64,000 nucleotides of DNA. Source: Aspidapion aeneum. Its lineage: Eukaryota; Arthropoda; Insecta; Coleoptera; Brentidae. The notes beneath the pieces are model-generated. The model had not been told where the DNA came from, ran no database searches, and was given only the letters and a program-made list of their open reading frames with translations. The stretch is taken from positions 61,294,366 through 61,358,365 of the forward strand of contig OY755038.1 of NCBI GenBank assembly GCA_963576565.1, read 5' to 3'. Below are positions 53,637 through 64,000 of the stretch, piece by piece; position 1 is the stretch's first letter; each line of letters begins with the position of its first letter. A program made the translations under genes and the position numbers.

Positions 53637-54175
53637 AACAATGGCGGATCCAAAAAAGCGGATTTCTTTATTTTTAAACCGATTTGTCTGAAACTTGAAA
53701 GTTTGCAGTGCCTGAGATCACTAAATATAGTTTTTTCCTCAAACCTAAAAAATTCAAAATGGTGAATCCAAAATGGCGGATCTCCTTATTTACTAACCGA
53801 CTTGTCTCAAACTTGAAATATTACATTGCTTGAGGTCATTTAAGAAAATGTTTTACTCAAACCTAAAAAAACTAAAATGGCGGATCCAAAATGGTGGATT
53901 TTCATATTTACTAATCGATTTGTCTCAAACTTGAAATATTACATTGCTTGAGGTCATTTAACAAAATTTTTTACTCAAACTTAAAAAAATTTAAATGGCG
54001 GATTTTTTATTTACTAACCGATTTGTCTCAAATTTGAAATATTACATTGCTTGAGGTCATTTAACAAAATTTTTTACTCAAACTAAAAAAATCAAAATAG
54101 CGCATCCGAAATGGCGGATTTTTTTAATTTACTAACCGAGTCTCAAACTTAAAATATTGCAGTGCTTAGGGATCG
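53637..54175 (+). repeat. ~118 base tandem array, five units
   Basis: Units carry AATGGCGGATCCAAAATGGC, TTACTAACCGATTTGTCTCA, ACTTGAAATATTACATTGCT, TGAGGTCATTTAA and TTTTTTACTCAAACCTA. Units start near 53639, 53758, 53876, 53996 and 54098; the fourth is shortened and the last is partial. It ends about 200 bases before the BEL leader. Confidence 0.8.
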
Positions 54176-54399
54176 ATTTATATTAAATTCAGAACTTTGT
54201 GTTTGTTTAATGCTGCCAGTTATTTTTGTCTTTGTTTTATCTTGAATTTTTTGGAAATCCTAACCTGTGTTTTAATATTTTTTGGGCTTTTAGCAAAAAC
54301 CTTCAAAATAAAACTCCTTGTTTGGGAAAAATTCCGATCAGGTGATAATTTATCTCTTTGTTGAAAGTTATTTTCTTTTTGATCACCTGATCATTTTGT

Positions 54400-55188
54400 G
54401 CAAAAATCATGCGCGTTACGCACACGCTGGCAGTTTGAAGCGCCACCCTGTGTTTGACAGGGGAATGAAGAAATCACTTCCGACAAAAAACTGAAAGAAG
54501 TCACACGTGGTTATAAGTTTAAAAACGAAATTCCAACCACAAGAAAAGGCCGCGGCCGGTGAAAGTGTGGAACTGCTACAGAATTACAGAAGGTAAGCTT
54601 TTAGCGTGTTGCCGATTTTTTTCCTTTGTTTTTAGTTTAATAGACTTTGTTTTCCCAGACGGGGCGAATTTAACTTTGGGGTTATTTTTTTTGGGATATC
54701 TCTAGTTTTCTCCCCTTCAGGGCTCAGTTGTCTATTTGGTCTTTCGAACCGGATGTATGAAAAAGCCCTTTGGATTTGACAGCTTTTTTTGTTAAAAAAA
54801 TTGGTAATTTTTTAGTTTTTTTGCAGCACCCACATTTTATCGTTTTTTGCCAGATTCGAACATTGTTGTTTTTTATACCGGTTTTTTTTTGTTCTGCATG
54901 AATTTAAAGGTTGGTTGCCCTGAGTTTGGTATATGACCTCGTGCGGGGATAAAAAACCCCCGTTCGACATTTGGGAGCGGCCAGGGCTCGTTCTTTTTTC
55001 TTGCTGGCTGACTGACGTTTCATTGACGTTTGTGTGTTCTAACCTCACAACTTTACGTGTTGTTTTTTTTACCTCCGAGGTTAGAAAATTGTTGATTTTT
55101 CGTCGGGTTTCGAAATTGTTTGTGTGAAATCCGTCGAAAATTACCGAACCGTACCTACTTTTTTGTATCTGGTAAAAACCGCTTTATC
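54400..55188 (+). other. BEL/Pao 5' LTR or leader region (limits unresolved)
   Basis: GC content rises near 54400 and the stretch leads directly into the BEL gag ATG at 55189, so it must hold the 5' LTR end and leader. The 3' LTR lies outside the window, so LTR limits cannot be read. A strong donor-like AGAAGGTAAGCTT occurs at 54588-54600. No primer-binding site is obvious. Confidence 0.45.
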
Positions 55189-55320
55189 ATGTCTGACCCA
55201 AAAAGTTTAAAACAGAAACAAAAAAGTGTTTTTAATAAATTAAAAACAACTTACAATAGAGCCGTCGAAGCCCAGGGTAATGCAGAAAAGTTAAAACAGT
55301 TAAAACATCGTCATCGAAAG
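55189..55320 (+). pseudogene. BEL/Pao gag, 5' part (split by LINE)
   Basis: ATG at 55189 opens 44 codons (SDPKSLKQKQKSVFNKLKTT...) rich in Lys and Gln, the usual start of BEL/Pao Gag with a short helical region. Two codons after the break point the frame meets TAA, because LINE sequence has been inserted. The matching continuation (RWEDVPSLVSQFDTLHFEI) is found 5.2 kb away at 60531, directly after the LINE tail. The nature of the insertion is clear from both sides. Confidence 0.75.
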
Positions 55321-55741
55321 GTATAACACCTATGTTTTTATTATTGGTATTTTAAAGTATCATTTGAGTGTTTTTAACCTATTTTATTTAGTAAAAAGTG
55401 GTTAAGTGACAATTTTCTGTTGCAGTAAACATGTGTAAGTGTTATCAAAACCTAAAACATTACAGTTGTTCTATTAAAAAAGAATAAAAAGTAATATAAA
55501 TTGAAAACCTAACTTTTTTGCGCGGTTATCTTTGATGATAAACATTAATACCGCCGGTTGTGACATATATTTATTACTCGAGACATTTATTTTTATTTGC
55601 TTTTAAATGTTTTGTCTTTGCGATATTGTGATTTTTGATGTACTGTTTTGTTGGCAGAAAATAATCTTTTATTGACTATTTTAAATTGGAAAAACCTAAT
55701 AAGTATTATTTTACAATAGTATTTACATATAATATGGTACA

Positions 55742-57350
55742 ATGACTGTAAATTGTTCAATTTGTCATAAAATATGCATATTTAAACGACGTCCCAATGT
55801 CAAAGATGGCGAGATCTTTGGAACCTGTGACGGTTGTGGACTTTTTTTCTGCAAGGATTGCGTGGACCTCTCTTGCACCGAGGCCGATGCTTTGACGGTC
55901 CAAAACAGATGTATCTCGTTTTTTTGTCTGGTATGTAGATCGGGTTTATCAGACTCCGTTAGCTTCTCTCAGCAATATTCTAATTTAAAAACATTCTTAA
56001 CGCAAAAAGACAATTATATTGCTAACTTAGAGGCCGATCTGGAGGATGTTAAAGAAGGTTTGCGGCAGAAAATTGAGAGGCTGTTAAAAGACAATAAACT
56101 CAAGGACGATCACATCAAACGTCTTGAACGCAGAACGCAAACCCTGGATGAAGTAGTTTTTGAGACTGAAAGCGGCTATTTAAATACAATTTCAACACAG
56201 AAGGATGAGCTCATTCCAATTGACAAAAATCTTACTACACTTTCTAAGTTAAACTTTGAAATAAAACAACAGATCAATAATCATATTGTTAAAATTAAAT
56301 CTTTAGAAAACGAAGTCTTCGAACTCAACAAACTTAATTCTTCTTTGCAAAGTGAACTAAATAATTCTAACGCTCAACAAAAATTTTTTATATCTAACAA
56401 TCCAATTAAGTCAACTCGACAATTAGTTTCAAATAACTTAGATTTAATTTCAAATGACTTAAATGTAATTTCCAACGGACTAGAGATAGAAAACGGACTT
56501 GAAATTCCAAGCCTGGAGAACAAAAATAAAGATTTGATTATTCAAAATAAAGATTTAATAGCTAAGATTAATGAATTACAAATTGCCATTAATAAACTGG
56601 AAAAAGTGGTTTACGAATTGAGGACTGAAAGAACACAAATGATTGTTAGCTTGGATACATTGGAACAAGAAAACCAAATTTATCTCACAGAAAATAAAGA
56701 GCTAAAGAGCAAACTATTTCAAAATAAAATCCAGCATGGTGCTTCTATTAAAGATCCCATTGACAACCAGAAAGTAACAAAAAAGCTGACAGCTGAAGAA
56801 CCCATAATTGTCCGGGAAAATAAACGTATTCAAAAACGAAAAATTCTTCTGCTTACTGACGCATATGGCAAATATCTGCATGATTTCATTAAAACTTGCT
56901 TTGGAGAAAATTATAGTGTTCAAACAGTTTGCAAACCAAATGCAAGACTCTCAGACATTGTTTTGGATTTGGATTGTTACATTAAAGGTTACACACAAAA
57001 TGATTATGTCATAACACTTGCTGGCTTTACTGAGTTGCACGTTGATAAACAAAGTATAATTAAACTTTCAAATAAATGTTTTCAAACTAATCTTTTGATT
57101 TGTTCAATGCCAGCAAGATTTCAGGAAAAATACAAACAAAATTTGGTTTACGAGAAGAATAAAAATGTTATATTAAATATGTTAAATTGTTAAAATCCTT
57201 TTCAATTAGTATCGATTTTCTTAATTTAGAGGCCGCCTTTCGACCTGCTGACTATGTTAGAAGCACACCTTTTTTAAGAGGAATTGGACTTAAACCTCTT
57301 TCTAGGTTAATATTAGAATCGGTTAAAAAATTTTTACATAGAAAGACTTG
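55742..57350 (+). pseudogene. CR1-type LINE ORF1: PHD-like finger, coiled coil, SGNH-like
   Basis: ORF1 protein, thought to bind RNA and assist retrotransposition. The ATG at 55742 opens 483 codons. Residues 5-65 hold a PHD-like finger with Cys pairs 5/8, 29/32, 37/40 and 62/65. Residues about 80-330 are a long Leu/Lys/Glu/Asn-rich coiled coil. Residues 366-435 resemble the SGNH (GDSL) esterase domain known from CR1 ORF1: KILLLTDAYGK, then KPNARLSDI and DYVITLAGFTEL. The nucleophile position of the first block (usually DS) is Ala374. After a frame change near 57187 the protein continues (DFLNLEAAFRPADYVRST, GIGLKPLSRLILESVKKFL) to about 57350, so ORF1 is longer than the first frame and broken once. 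Confidence 0.75.
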
Positions 57351-57406
57351 CACTAATCTTAAATTTGTTTCTGTGGTCGAAGAATCTGAAAACCTAAATT
57401 ATAGGA

Positions 57407-58519
57407 ATGAGGAAGAGCTTTGTAATAAGGGCTTTTTACTTTTTTATACCCGAGCCGAACAAGAACCGCGACATTGGTTTAATTAATAGGTATCATTGTC
57501 GAAAAAACATAATTTGCCATCATCTATTCTCTACTTTACTGCTAAATGTTCAGTCACTGCGGAATAAAACAAATGAGTTTTGGTTATTTTTAGATGAAAA
57601 TAATAATCCTCATATCGTTTTTGTTACAGAACACTGGCTTAAAGAACATGAATTAGTTAATATACCTGGCTATGTGGTTGTATCCGGATTTTGTCGCACC
57701 AGATTTGAACATGGGGGTTGTATGATCTTAATTAATAAAACATTTCTAAATTTAAATAATTTTGAACCGATTAACAGGTACAATTGCCTTCTGAAAGAAA
57801 AGACATTTGAATATAATATGGTTTTTTCAAAGAAACTAAACCTCTACATCGTCTGTGTTTATAGATCACCTAGATCAGTTCTAGCTGATTTCTTGACAGC
57901 CCTTGAAGGTCTTCTGGCTCAAATATCTTCGTCTTCTCGGGTTCTCCTTGCTGGAGATTTTAACATAGATTATGGAAACGATAATGCAATACATACTCTT
58001 GCATTAAAAAATATTTTTATCTCCAATGCTTTAAATATGCATGTAAACATGCCCACGCGTATAACCAAAACATCCTCGACCTTAATTGACTATATGTGTT
58101 CCAGCTATAGTGTTGAGGAGGTAAAATGTAAAGTAGTTAACTCAGCTTTATCGGATCACGAGGCAGTGGTTTGTGATATTTTGGAGCCAAAAGTAACAAC
58201 CAAACAAAAATCAAAGCGTGGTAGAATATTCAATAGACGTGGCTTTACAAAATTTTATTATTCATGTAGTAGGGAATCGTGGAATCATGTTTTTGAGTCA
58301 GAAGAACCTTTAACTTCATTTCACCAAAAAACGACCAAAATTTTTGACCAATGTTTTCCAGTAAGGAATATAAAAACTAAAAATGAGAAGCCTTGGTTTA
58401 CTAAAGGCTTAAAAGTATCTTCGAAAAATCTTCGCTGTCTTCATAGGATTAGGAAATTTACAGATAGTGAGTTTTTTATAATTATTTTAGCACCTACAGA
58501 TCTTTGTATCGTAGATTAA
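57407..58519 (+). pseudogene. CR1-type LINE ORF2, endonuclease domain
   Basis: Starts inside the end of ORF1. Endonuclease residues present: N47 (LLLNVQSLR), E75 (VTEHWL), D184/N186 (LLAGDFNID), TLIDYMCSS near 226, and D250-H251 (ALSDHE). The frame ends in a linker to the reverse transcriptase (KPWFTKGLKVSSKNL...) at a stop caused by a small frame change near 58510, where the next segment (YRRLIAAAKNRYYSDRL) overlaps it. The endonuclease itself looks intact. Confidence 0.85.
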
Positions 58520-60253
58520 TTGCGGCGGCAAAAAATAGATACTACTCCGATCGTTTAAATAGTTCTTCTAATAAGCAAAAAGAATGTTGGCAAATTATAA
58601 ATAATATTCGTAATAATAATTTTCAATCATCACTTTCGCATCCAGAAGTCACATCTGACAACCTAAATCAGTTTTATTGCAATATAGGCAAAAATTTAAC
58701 CAAAAACCTAAAAACAGATAAAGATCCTATATCATATTCGGTAAATTTTTCAGTGCCCAATTATTTTTCATTTACACCAACCGATTTAACAGAAGTAAAG
58801 CAAACTTTAAAAAGCATTAAAAATAAAAATGCTTCAGGAAAAGATGGGCCCTCTGTAAGGGTTTAGCTAAATATGCCTGATGTTATTCTGGCAGACATAT
58901 TGGTTAATGCTATAAATTATTCTTGGACGAGCGGAGTATTCCCATCAACCCTAAAAACTGCTTTAGTAATTCCTCTACACAAGGGTGGAGACGAATCAAA
59001 CCCGACCAATTTCAGACCAATTTCTATGTTGTCTACCTTTTCTAAGTTAATTGAAAAGTTAACTAAAATGCGAATCGTGTCATATCCTGAACACAACAAA
59101 TTACTAAGCAATGTTCAATTTGGCTTTCGAAAAAATACTGGTACCAACAATGCAATGTTTAATTTATTTACACAACTGTTTTCATGTTTAAATGAGTCTA
59201 ATGTAGCGGCGGCAGTTTTCTGCGACTTAGCCAAAGCTTTCGATTGTGTGAACCATTCCATATTATTAAAAAAACTACATCATTACGGATTCAGGGGGTT
59301 GGCTTTATCATGGTTCGAATCATACTTACAAGGAAGAACCCAGCGAGTAGTAATTAATTCGAAAGCGTCAAAACCTGGATGTATTGAATGGGGCGTTCCC
59401 CAAGGTTCAGTTTTGGGGCCGGTTTCATTTTTGCTGTTTTTTAATGATATAACAAAACTGAATATACATGGAAAATTTACTATTTTTGCCGACGATACGA
59501 CAATCTTGTGGAATGCCACTGATATTAACAGACTAAAGAGTATAATTTCAGCGGATATAGAAATTATATATAAATGGTTTAATTAATTAATTAAATAGTT
59601 TGTTTTAAGTGTAACATGGACAATCTTAGGGTGGGCGATAATCTTTTGTCAGAGCAAAACCAAAGTAAATTTTTAGGATTAACCATTGACTCCAATTTAA
59701 AATTTGAGAATCACATCTGCGCTTTAAGCAGGAGAGGCTTCTGGTTGCTATGCAGTTAAAGCAACAGTTAATGAACTAGGATTTAATTTTGGTAAAACAG
59801 TTTATCATGCATTAATAGAATCGCATCGGCGCTATGGCATTGCCTTCTGGGGTGCGACGAACAACCAATTATTTCAGATGATCTTTGTTTTACAAAAAAG
59901 GGCAATACGATATTTGTCTCATATCTCCTTTCGCTTATTTATATCTAGAAAAATACTCACCATAGTATCTTTATTTATCCTAGAATCTGTCTCTCTTGTT
60001 TTTATGCACCAGAATGATTTTCTTCGTTTGTCGAGTGGCTATAACACAAGATCTGTCCAGCATAAAGATTTACAACTTCATATACCAAAAACTACCCAAA
60101 TCAATTTATTATAATGCTATCAAAATATTTAACCATTTACCTCAAAGGATAAAAATATTATCGAATCTCAAAATTTTTAAAAAACGAGTTAGGCTGTTAC
60201 TTTTTGATAAAGGATATTATGATCTGGACGAATATTATCGGGACAGGTTTTGA
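58504..60253 (+). pseudogene. CR1-type LINE ORF2, reverse transcriptase and C-terminus
   Basis: Continuation in pieces. 58504-58866 is the pre-palm region and ends at a stop after GKDGPSVRV. 58873-59586 is the RT core: LVIPLHKGG and NFRPISMLS (near residues 31-53), FCDLAKAFDCV (D118), WGVPQGSVLGP (173-183) and FADD (205-208) in place of the commoner YADD. It stops in WFN-TAA. Then FLGLTIDSNLKFENHI (about 59670-59717), the ALIESHRRYGIAFWG segment (near 59812) and QKRAIRYL (59892) are the thumb and C-terminal region in shifting frames. 60000-60253 keeps the LPQRIK...FKKRVRLLLFDKGYY tail with a proper stop. At least four breaks. Confidence 0.8.
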
Positions 60254-60530
60254 GCTGTCTTACCTAATTTATTCTTATCAAATACCAGGTATGCTTCTTA
60301 TATTGAATGCCGGTCAGTTTTTATTATGGATGTGATTATACTTATTTTACTATATAGGCAAATTTTTTTAGCTTTAAGTTATTTTTCTCTGACGTTTGAT
60401 ATTTTTGATTAATAGTTTTTTAACAGTAAATTTATTTTTTTTACAATTTAGTTTTAAGTCATCGCTTTGTCTACAAAACAAATTGTAATGTTTTTATGAC
60501 AATAAAGCACATTATCTATCTATCTATCTC
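60254..60530 (+). repeat. CR1-type LINE 3' UTR and (TATC)n tail
   Basis: Untranslated end with ATGACAATAAAGCACATTATC and then three to four TATC units (60513-60529). Tetranucleotide tails are characteristic of CR1-related LINEs in insects. Confidence 0.75.
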
Positions 60531-61100
60531 AGATGGGAAGATGTGCCTTCTCTGGTAAGTCAATTTGATACTTTGCATTTTGAAATTATAAGCTTAGATA
60601 GTAATGATCAGATACAGGAAAGTCAGGAAACCTTAGTGCAGGAATTTGATGAAATGAAATGAGCTCTATCCGGAGGATTACCAAGATGCCTCACAGACAA
60701 ATTTAAACTATTGTTTGGTAAATGTGGACAAGGGTCTTAAAATTAAAAGAATAGAGGTACCCCATTTTGATCTATTAGATTTTGCTAAAATGATTCTTCT
60801 TTTGCAAAAAGTTGATAACCCATTGAAAACTCAGTTTGAGATTGAGTATAGTGATAAGGAAATCCCATCCTATAAAGATTTGTTTAGATTCTTAGAGAAA
60901 AATTGTCGGGCTTTGCAAAATAGTTCTCTTTTGAAAAAGCCGAAGGAGGTCTCACCTCCTCTACCATCTAGGAAGGGTGGCAAACCACCCTATCCTGTGT
61001 TATTGACTGGAACAGGCCAGTCTGGTAATTAAGGTTGTGTTTATTGCCAGCAGCAGCCCTACCATCCCCTTGTGAAGTGAACCAGATTTGTTAAGCTTGA
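60531..61100 (+). pseudogene. BEL/Pao gag, middle part, capsid deleted
   Basis: Resumes gag directly after the LINE. 60531-60662 encodes RWEDVPSLVSQFDTLHFEI and a Glu/Gln-rich helix, then TGA after EFDEMK; a one-base shift would read through to LYPEDYQDASQ. 60715-61032 keeps IKRIEVPHFD, the start of the BEL capsid, then jumps to LLDFAKMILLLQKVDNPLKT and YKDLFRFLEKNCRALQ, which belong near the capsid end. Much of the capsid core is therefore missing. Lys/Pro-rich sequence follows towards the zinc finger. Confidence 0.65.
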
Positions 61101-61671
61101 ACGATTGTGTTTTAACTGCTTTGGCAAACATGGTGTATCTCAATGCCCTACAAATGCCACGTGTCGTCAGTGCCAGGGTCTTCACCATTCCCTGTTGCAC
61201 TTTGTGAAAAGCTCTCCGAGCCCCCAAGTTGATTGTCCAGGGGAGACCCCCCGTATACCTAATAGTGAAGGTGCCAAACAGGCATTGTATACCGCCACAA
61301 CCAGTAGCAACCATTTTGAACCTCGTAAGAGGAGACCTGTGCTCTTTGCATCTGCCGAAGTTTTAGTTGTAGATGCCAACAAGAAGTTTGTGTCTTGTAA
61401 GGTTTTAGATTCCGCTAGTGAAGCGTCCTTTGTAACCGTCTCTTTGGCTGAGATGTTAAGACTTAAAGTAGCTCCGAATAGAATTCCTATTGAAGGAATA
61501 AATGGCATGATTTCTAGTACGTCATATGGCAATGTAACATTGCAAATAGGCTTCTCCAAGTTTCCTGATAGTTTGTTTTCCTGTGATGCCATTCTTATTC
61601 CTAAAATTTTTGGAACCATACCTGTGACTGAATACTATTCAGTGGCCGTACCTAAAAGATTTAGATTTTGA
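61101..61671 (+). pseudogene. BEL/Pao zinc knuckles and aspartic protease
   Basis: Gag end and protease in one frame. Nucleic-acid-binding cysteines CFNCFGKHGVSQC and CRQCQGLHHSLLH (from 61108) are the double finger typical of BEL/Pao. After a short linker comes the protease: VLFASAEVLVVDANKKFVSC and KVLDSASEASFVT, with catalytic Asp in DSAS (many BEL proteases have DSGS or DSAS), then a domain ending SCDAILIPKIFGTIP. The frame ends at TGA (61669-61671) through a one-base shift. The next piece continues with DDPNLFGQMLVPG. Confidence 0.8.
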
Positions 61672-62133
61672 TGATCCTAATTTGTTTGGTCAGATGCTTG
61701 TGCCTGGCTTTAAAAAAGGAGAAAATGGAGGACCTTGTGCCAATAATTCAATATTTGGTTGGATACTCCTTGGTGGTATTGATGGTTCTCGTAAATCAAA
61801 AAAACCCATTAGTTTGTTGACCTCAGTGTCTTCCCCTATAGAATCTCGATTGGATAGTACCTCACAAAAGTTTTGGGAACTAGAATCGACCCCTCAAAAA
61901 ATCCCTCTTTCCTCTGATGAGGACTTATGTAAACAAATATTTGCTACCACTCATTCTCGAACTGAGTCTGGCATGTTGTTCGTTTACCTTTCAGAGAGCC
62001 TCGACAAGAACTTGGTGACTCTAAAGGTCCAGCATTGCGTAGATTCAATATGATGGAAAACCGATTATTAAAAATCCTGCTTTGTATAGTGCATACAAAG
62101 ACTTTGTTCAGGATTACCTAGACCAGGGGCATA
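61672..62133 (+). pseudogene. BEL/Pao pol linker and start of reverse transcriptase
   Basis: 61682-62053 encodes NNSIFGWILLGG (the conserved FGWI.SG block after the protease) and FWELESTPQK...CKQIFATTHSR, the start of the BEL reverse transcriptase region. In another frame from 62057 come KNPALYSAYKDFVQDYLDQG and HIGEF, then TAG at 62145. Two frame changes and a stop. Confidence 0.75.
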
Positions 62134-62825
62134 TTGGAGAATTCTAGCCCTGACTTCCATTCATATTTTATTCCACACCACCCAGTTGTAAAGGCAGATG
62201 GTTACTTGTCAAAAATTCGAATGGTTTTTGATGCATCTGCCAAGACCTCAAATAGTCGTAGCTTAAATTCTATTTTATTAGTTAACCGAACTCCAAAGAG
62301 ATATTGTGTCAAAATTGCTTAATTTTCGGTGTATAGTGTTGTATATTCTAGTGACATACGTCAAATGTTCAGACAGATTGATATGTATCAGGCTGATGTG
62401 TGTTATCAAAAGATATTGTGGCGGTTCGACCCAACCGAGGAGATTCAAGAGTACTCTCTTCAAACTGTGACTTATGGTGTGAATTCGAGCCCACACCTAG
62501 CTATTCGTACTCTTCACCAGCTCGTTAAAGATCATGGCAGTGGCTTTCCACTAGCGAGCAAGGTGTTGATGCATACTACTTATGTGGACGATGCCATCGG
62601 ATTAGCTAATTCTGTAGCTGAAGCTTTAGAAAGCCAGAAACAGCTCTAATTGCGTTGTTAAAATTGGGTTGTTTTGAACTTCGTAAGTGGACTAGCAGCA
62701 CTCCTGAGTTACTAGAATCGGTTCCAGCTAGTCATCAGTAACCAATTTCCTTTAATGATGAATCTTATGGTTTAAAAATCCTTGGACTAAAGTGTTGTCC
62801 AAAATCGGATTCGTTTTGTTATGAT
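62134..62825 (+). pseudogene. BEL/Pao reverse transcriptase core
   Basis: FHSYFIPHHPVV and KIRMVFDASAKT (near 62213) form RT motif 2. SSDIRQMFRQIDM (near 62351) holds the motif A Asp. LQTVTYGVNSSPHLAIRTLH (near 62458) is motif B, and TYVDDAIG (62578) is the catalytic YVDD. After a stop near 62647, thumb sequence LLKLGCFELRKWTSSTPELL continues in a different frame. All four blocks are in BEL order; only the frames are broken. Confidence 0.8.
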
Positions 62826-63890
62826 GTGATGCCCATGGAAAGACCTTGTACCAAGAGAAACATTCTCTCTGAGATTGCAAGGATATATGATCCACTCGGG
62901 TTCCTAACCCCAGTTGTTTTGGTTGCTAAATGTTTAATGCAACGTTTGTGGGTCCAGGGTCTTTCATGGCATGATACCCCCTCCAGTGATATTGTTGCAC
63001 AGTGGCAACTCTATGTGTCGCAACTACTATTGTTATCTTCGATATCAATACCTCGTTATGTTGTGAAGCAAAATGCTGTCACCACTGAATTGCATGGCTT
63101 TTGTGACGCCTCAATGTGTGCGTATGGTGGTGCAGTATATATTCGACCAATTGAGTTGTATGGATATATTTCTATCTCCCTTTGGTGTGGGAAAATTAGG
63201 GTGTGCCATTTGAAAAGTATTTCTATTCCACGGTTAGAATTGTGTGCTGCTGTATTGTTGGCAGAACTATTGGAGTTTGTTGGGAATCACCTTGATTGCA
63301 TCCCGATTGATAAGATTTTTGCTTGGTCTGACTCCAGCGTTACCCTTGCTTGGATAAAATCGTGTCCATCAAAACGAAAGGTTTTTGTAGCCAATCGTGT
63401 AACGACTATTCAAGAGAAAGTTCCCCCCAGCTGTTGTTACCATGTAAATGGTAAGGAGAACCCAGCTGATTGCTTATCCCGGAGCTTACTTCCTAGTCAA
63501 TTGATAGTCCTTCCTCTTTGGTTTACTGAACCATCCTGGTTGGCCCAGTCTAGTGAAACATGGCCTATGAACCATAAAATTGATGCTTTTGATGCTGATC
63601 TACCCCCTGAGGAAAATCGTTTTGTTTTTGTGACAGAAATACCCCTTGATGAAGTACCGCTGTTACTCACTAAGTACTCCCCTTTGCGTAAAATATTGGG
63701 CATTGTTGCCTTTTATTTGAGACCTTTTCGAGTGAAAAAAGATCCTTCTTTATCTTTTCCTACTAAAGCACTCAATGAGGCAGGTCTTTATTATGCTACT
63801 TTAGTTGTTGTGCGAGTTGTACAACAAAAAGTTTTTTTTGAAGATTTGAAAAGGATACGTAAGGGTGCGAGTTGTGCTAAGCCTCTTTGA
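62826..63890 (+). pseudogene. BEL/Pao RNase H region of pol
   Basis: Open for 354 codons. It begins with the conserved RNILSEIARIYDPLGFLTPV linker. RNase H acids follow: ELHGFCDASM (Asp), LCAAVLLAELLE (Glu), IFAWSDSSVTLAWI (Asp) and NPADCLSRSL (final Asp). Then comes WFTEPSWLAQSSETWP, which leads to the integrase. Stop TGA at 63888-63890. The segment itself looks undamaged, but it cannot be expressed with its neighbours because of upstream breaks. Confidence 0.85.
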
Positions 63891-64000
63891 AAGTTAGCTC
63901 CTTTTCTTGATTGCCATGGGGTCCTCAGGGTGGGCGGTAGATTACGTCACACAATTATTTAGCATATGAGGTGAAAAACCCAATGTTGTTGCCTCCTAGT
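63891..64000 (+). pseudogene. BEL/Pao integrase, N-terminal zinc domain (cut by window end)
   Basis: After the stop, LAPFLDCHGVLRVGGRLRHT is the start of the BEL integrase zinc-binding region. It is followed within 30 bases by stops in that frame; a shift reads YEVKNPMLLPP, the next conserved piece. The rest of the integrase and the 3' LTR lie beyond base 64000. Confidence 0.75.

Larger units (their letters stand above)
55321..60530 (+). mobile_element. CR1-type LINE inserted in BEL gag
   Basis: Full-length or nearly so: about 420 bases of 5' UTR, ORF1 (55742 on), ORF2 endonuclease and reverse transcriptase, a ~275 base 3' UTR with GACAATAAAGCAC and a (TATC)n tail ending at 60530. No RNase H. 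The junctions fall inside BEL gag with no obvious target duplication, as is usual for CR1 LINEs. ORF1 and ORF2 carry several frame breaks, so it is inactive. Confidence 0.85.

Noticed and set aside
55314..55326. Splice donor (AAAGGTATAA) at the end of the first BEL gag segment, with an acceptor after the TATC tail
   Set aside because: The intervening 5.2 kb is a complete LINE with its own ORFs and tail, which explains the gap without an intron.

Overview
This 64 kb window looks like transposon-dense, AT-rich nuclear DNA of an arthropod, most likely an insect. I see no convincing host gene, rRNA or tRNA gene. Almost everything recognisable is a mobile element or a satellite-like repeat: R1/I-type, CR1-type and other LINEs, a Ty3/Gypsy element, a BEL/Pao element, and many non-autonomous DNA transposons whose ends or target duplications can be read directly. 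A short patch of TTAGG- and TCAGG-like motifs near 45.9 kb fits an insect but does not fix the order.

Layout. 0-2.7 kb: four decayed LINE fragments (one plus, three minus). 2.8-5.4 kb: a tandem repeat split by a TA-flanked 1.88 kb DNA element with 12 bp inverted ends. 5.5-6.5 kb: a more GC-rich block and a foldback element. 7.0-12.7 kb: two direct copies of a 1.5 kb inverted-ended element inside larger inverted arms, with further insertions nested in the second copy (a 53 bp palindrome, a hAT-like MITE and a 394 bp foldback), then an inverted MITE copy and small hairpins. 12.7-16.1 kb: mostly uninformative. 16.1-21.06 kb: a Ty3/Gypsy retrotransposon on the minus strand, with a long intact gag, a -1 frameshift signal, an intact PR-RT-RNase H frame, and an integrase separated by one frame break. 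21.4-26.1 kb: anonymous DNA with a strikingly one-sided set of poly(A) runs. 28.2-28.8 kb: a foldback element with 9 bp target duplications. 30.5-34.7 kb: a decayed I-type LINE. 34.7-39.2 kb: a hairpin-ended repeat, two 209 bp near-identical direct repeats around tandem repeats, and a long (TA)n. 43.3-46.9 kb: tandem and dispersed repeats, a 10 bp-unit minisatellite and LINE scraps. 48.0-49.8 kb: a TA-flanked foldback carrying a second hairpin-ended repeat. 52.1-54.2 kb: a third hAT-like MITE and two tandem arrays. 54.4-64.0 kb: a BEL/Pao element whose gag is split by a 5.2 kb CR1-type LINE.

How the parts relate. The window is mainly a record of nested insertion. In several cases an uninterrupted paralogue inside the same window shows the empty site, so insertion boundaries and target duplications can be read without outside data. 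The Gypsy element is the best preserved: gag and PR-RT-RNase H are open and linked by a canonical slippery heptamer, but the integrase is disconnected by a frame change in its zinc-binding domain. Both long LINEs and the BEL element carry several stops and frameshifts and are inactive as they stand.
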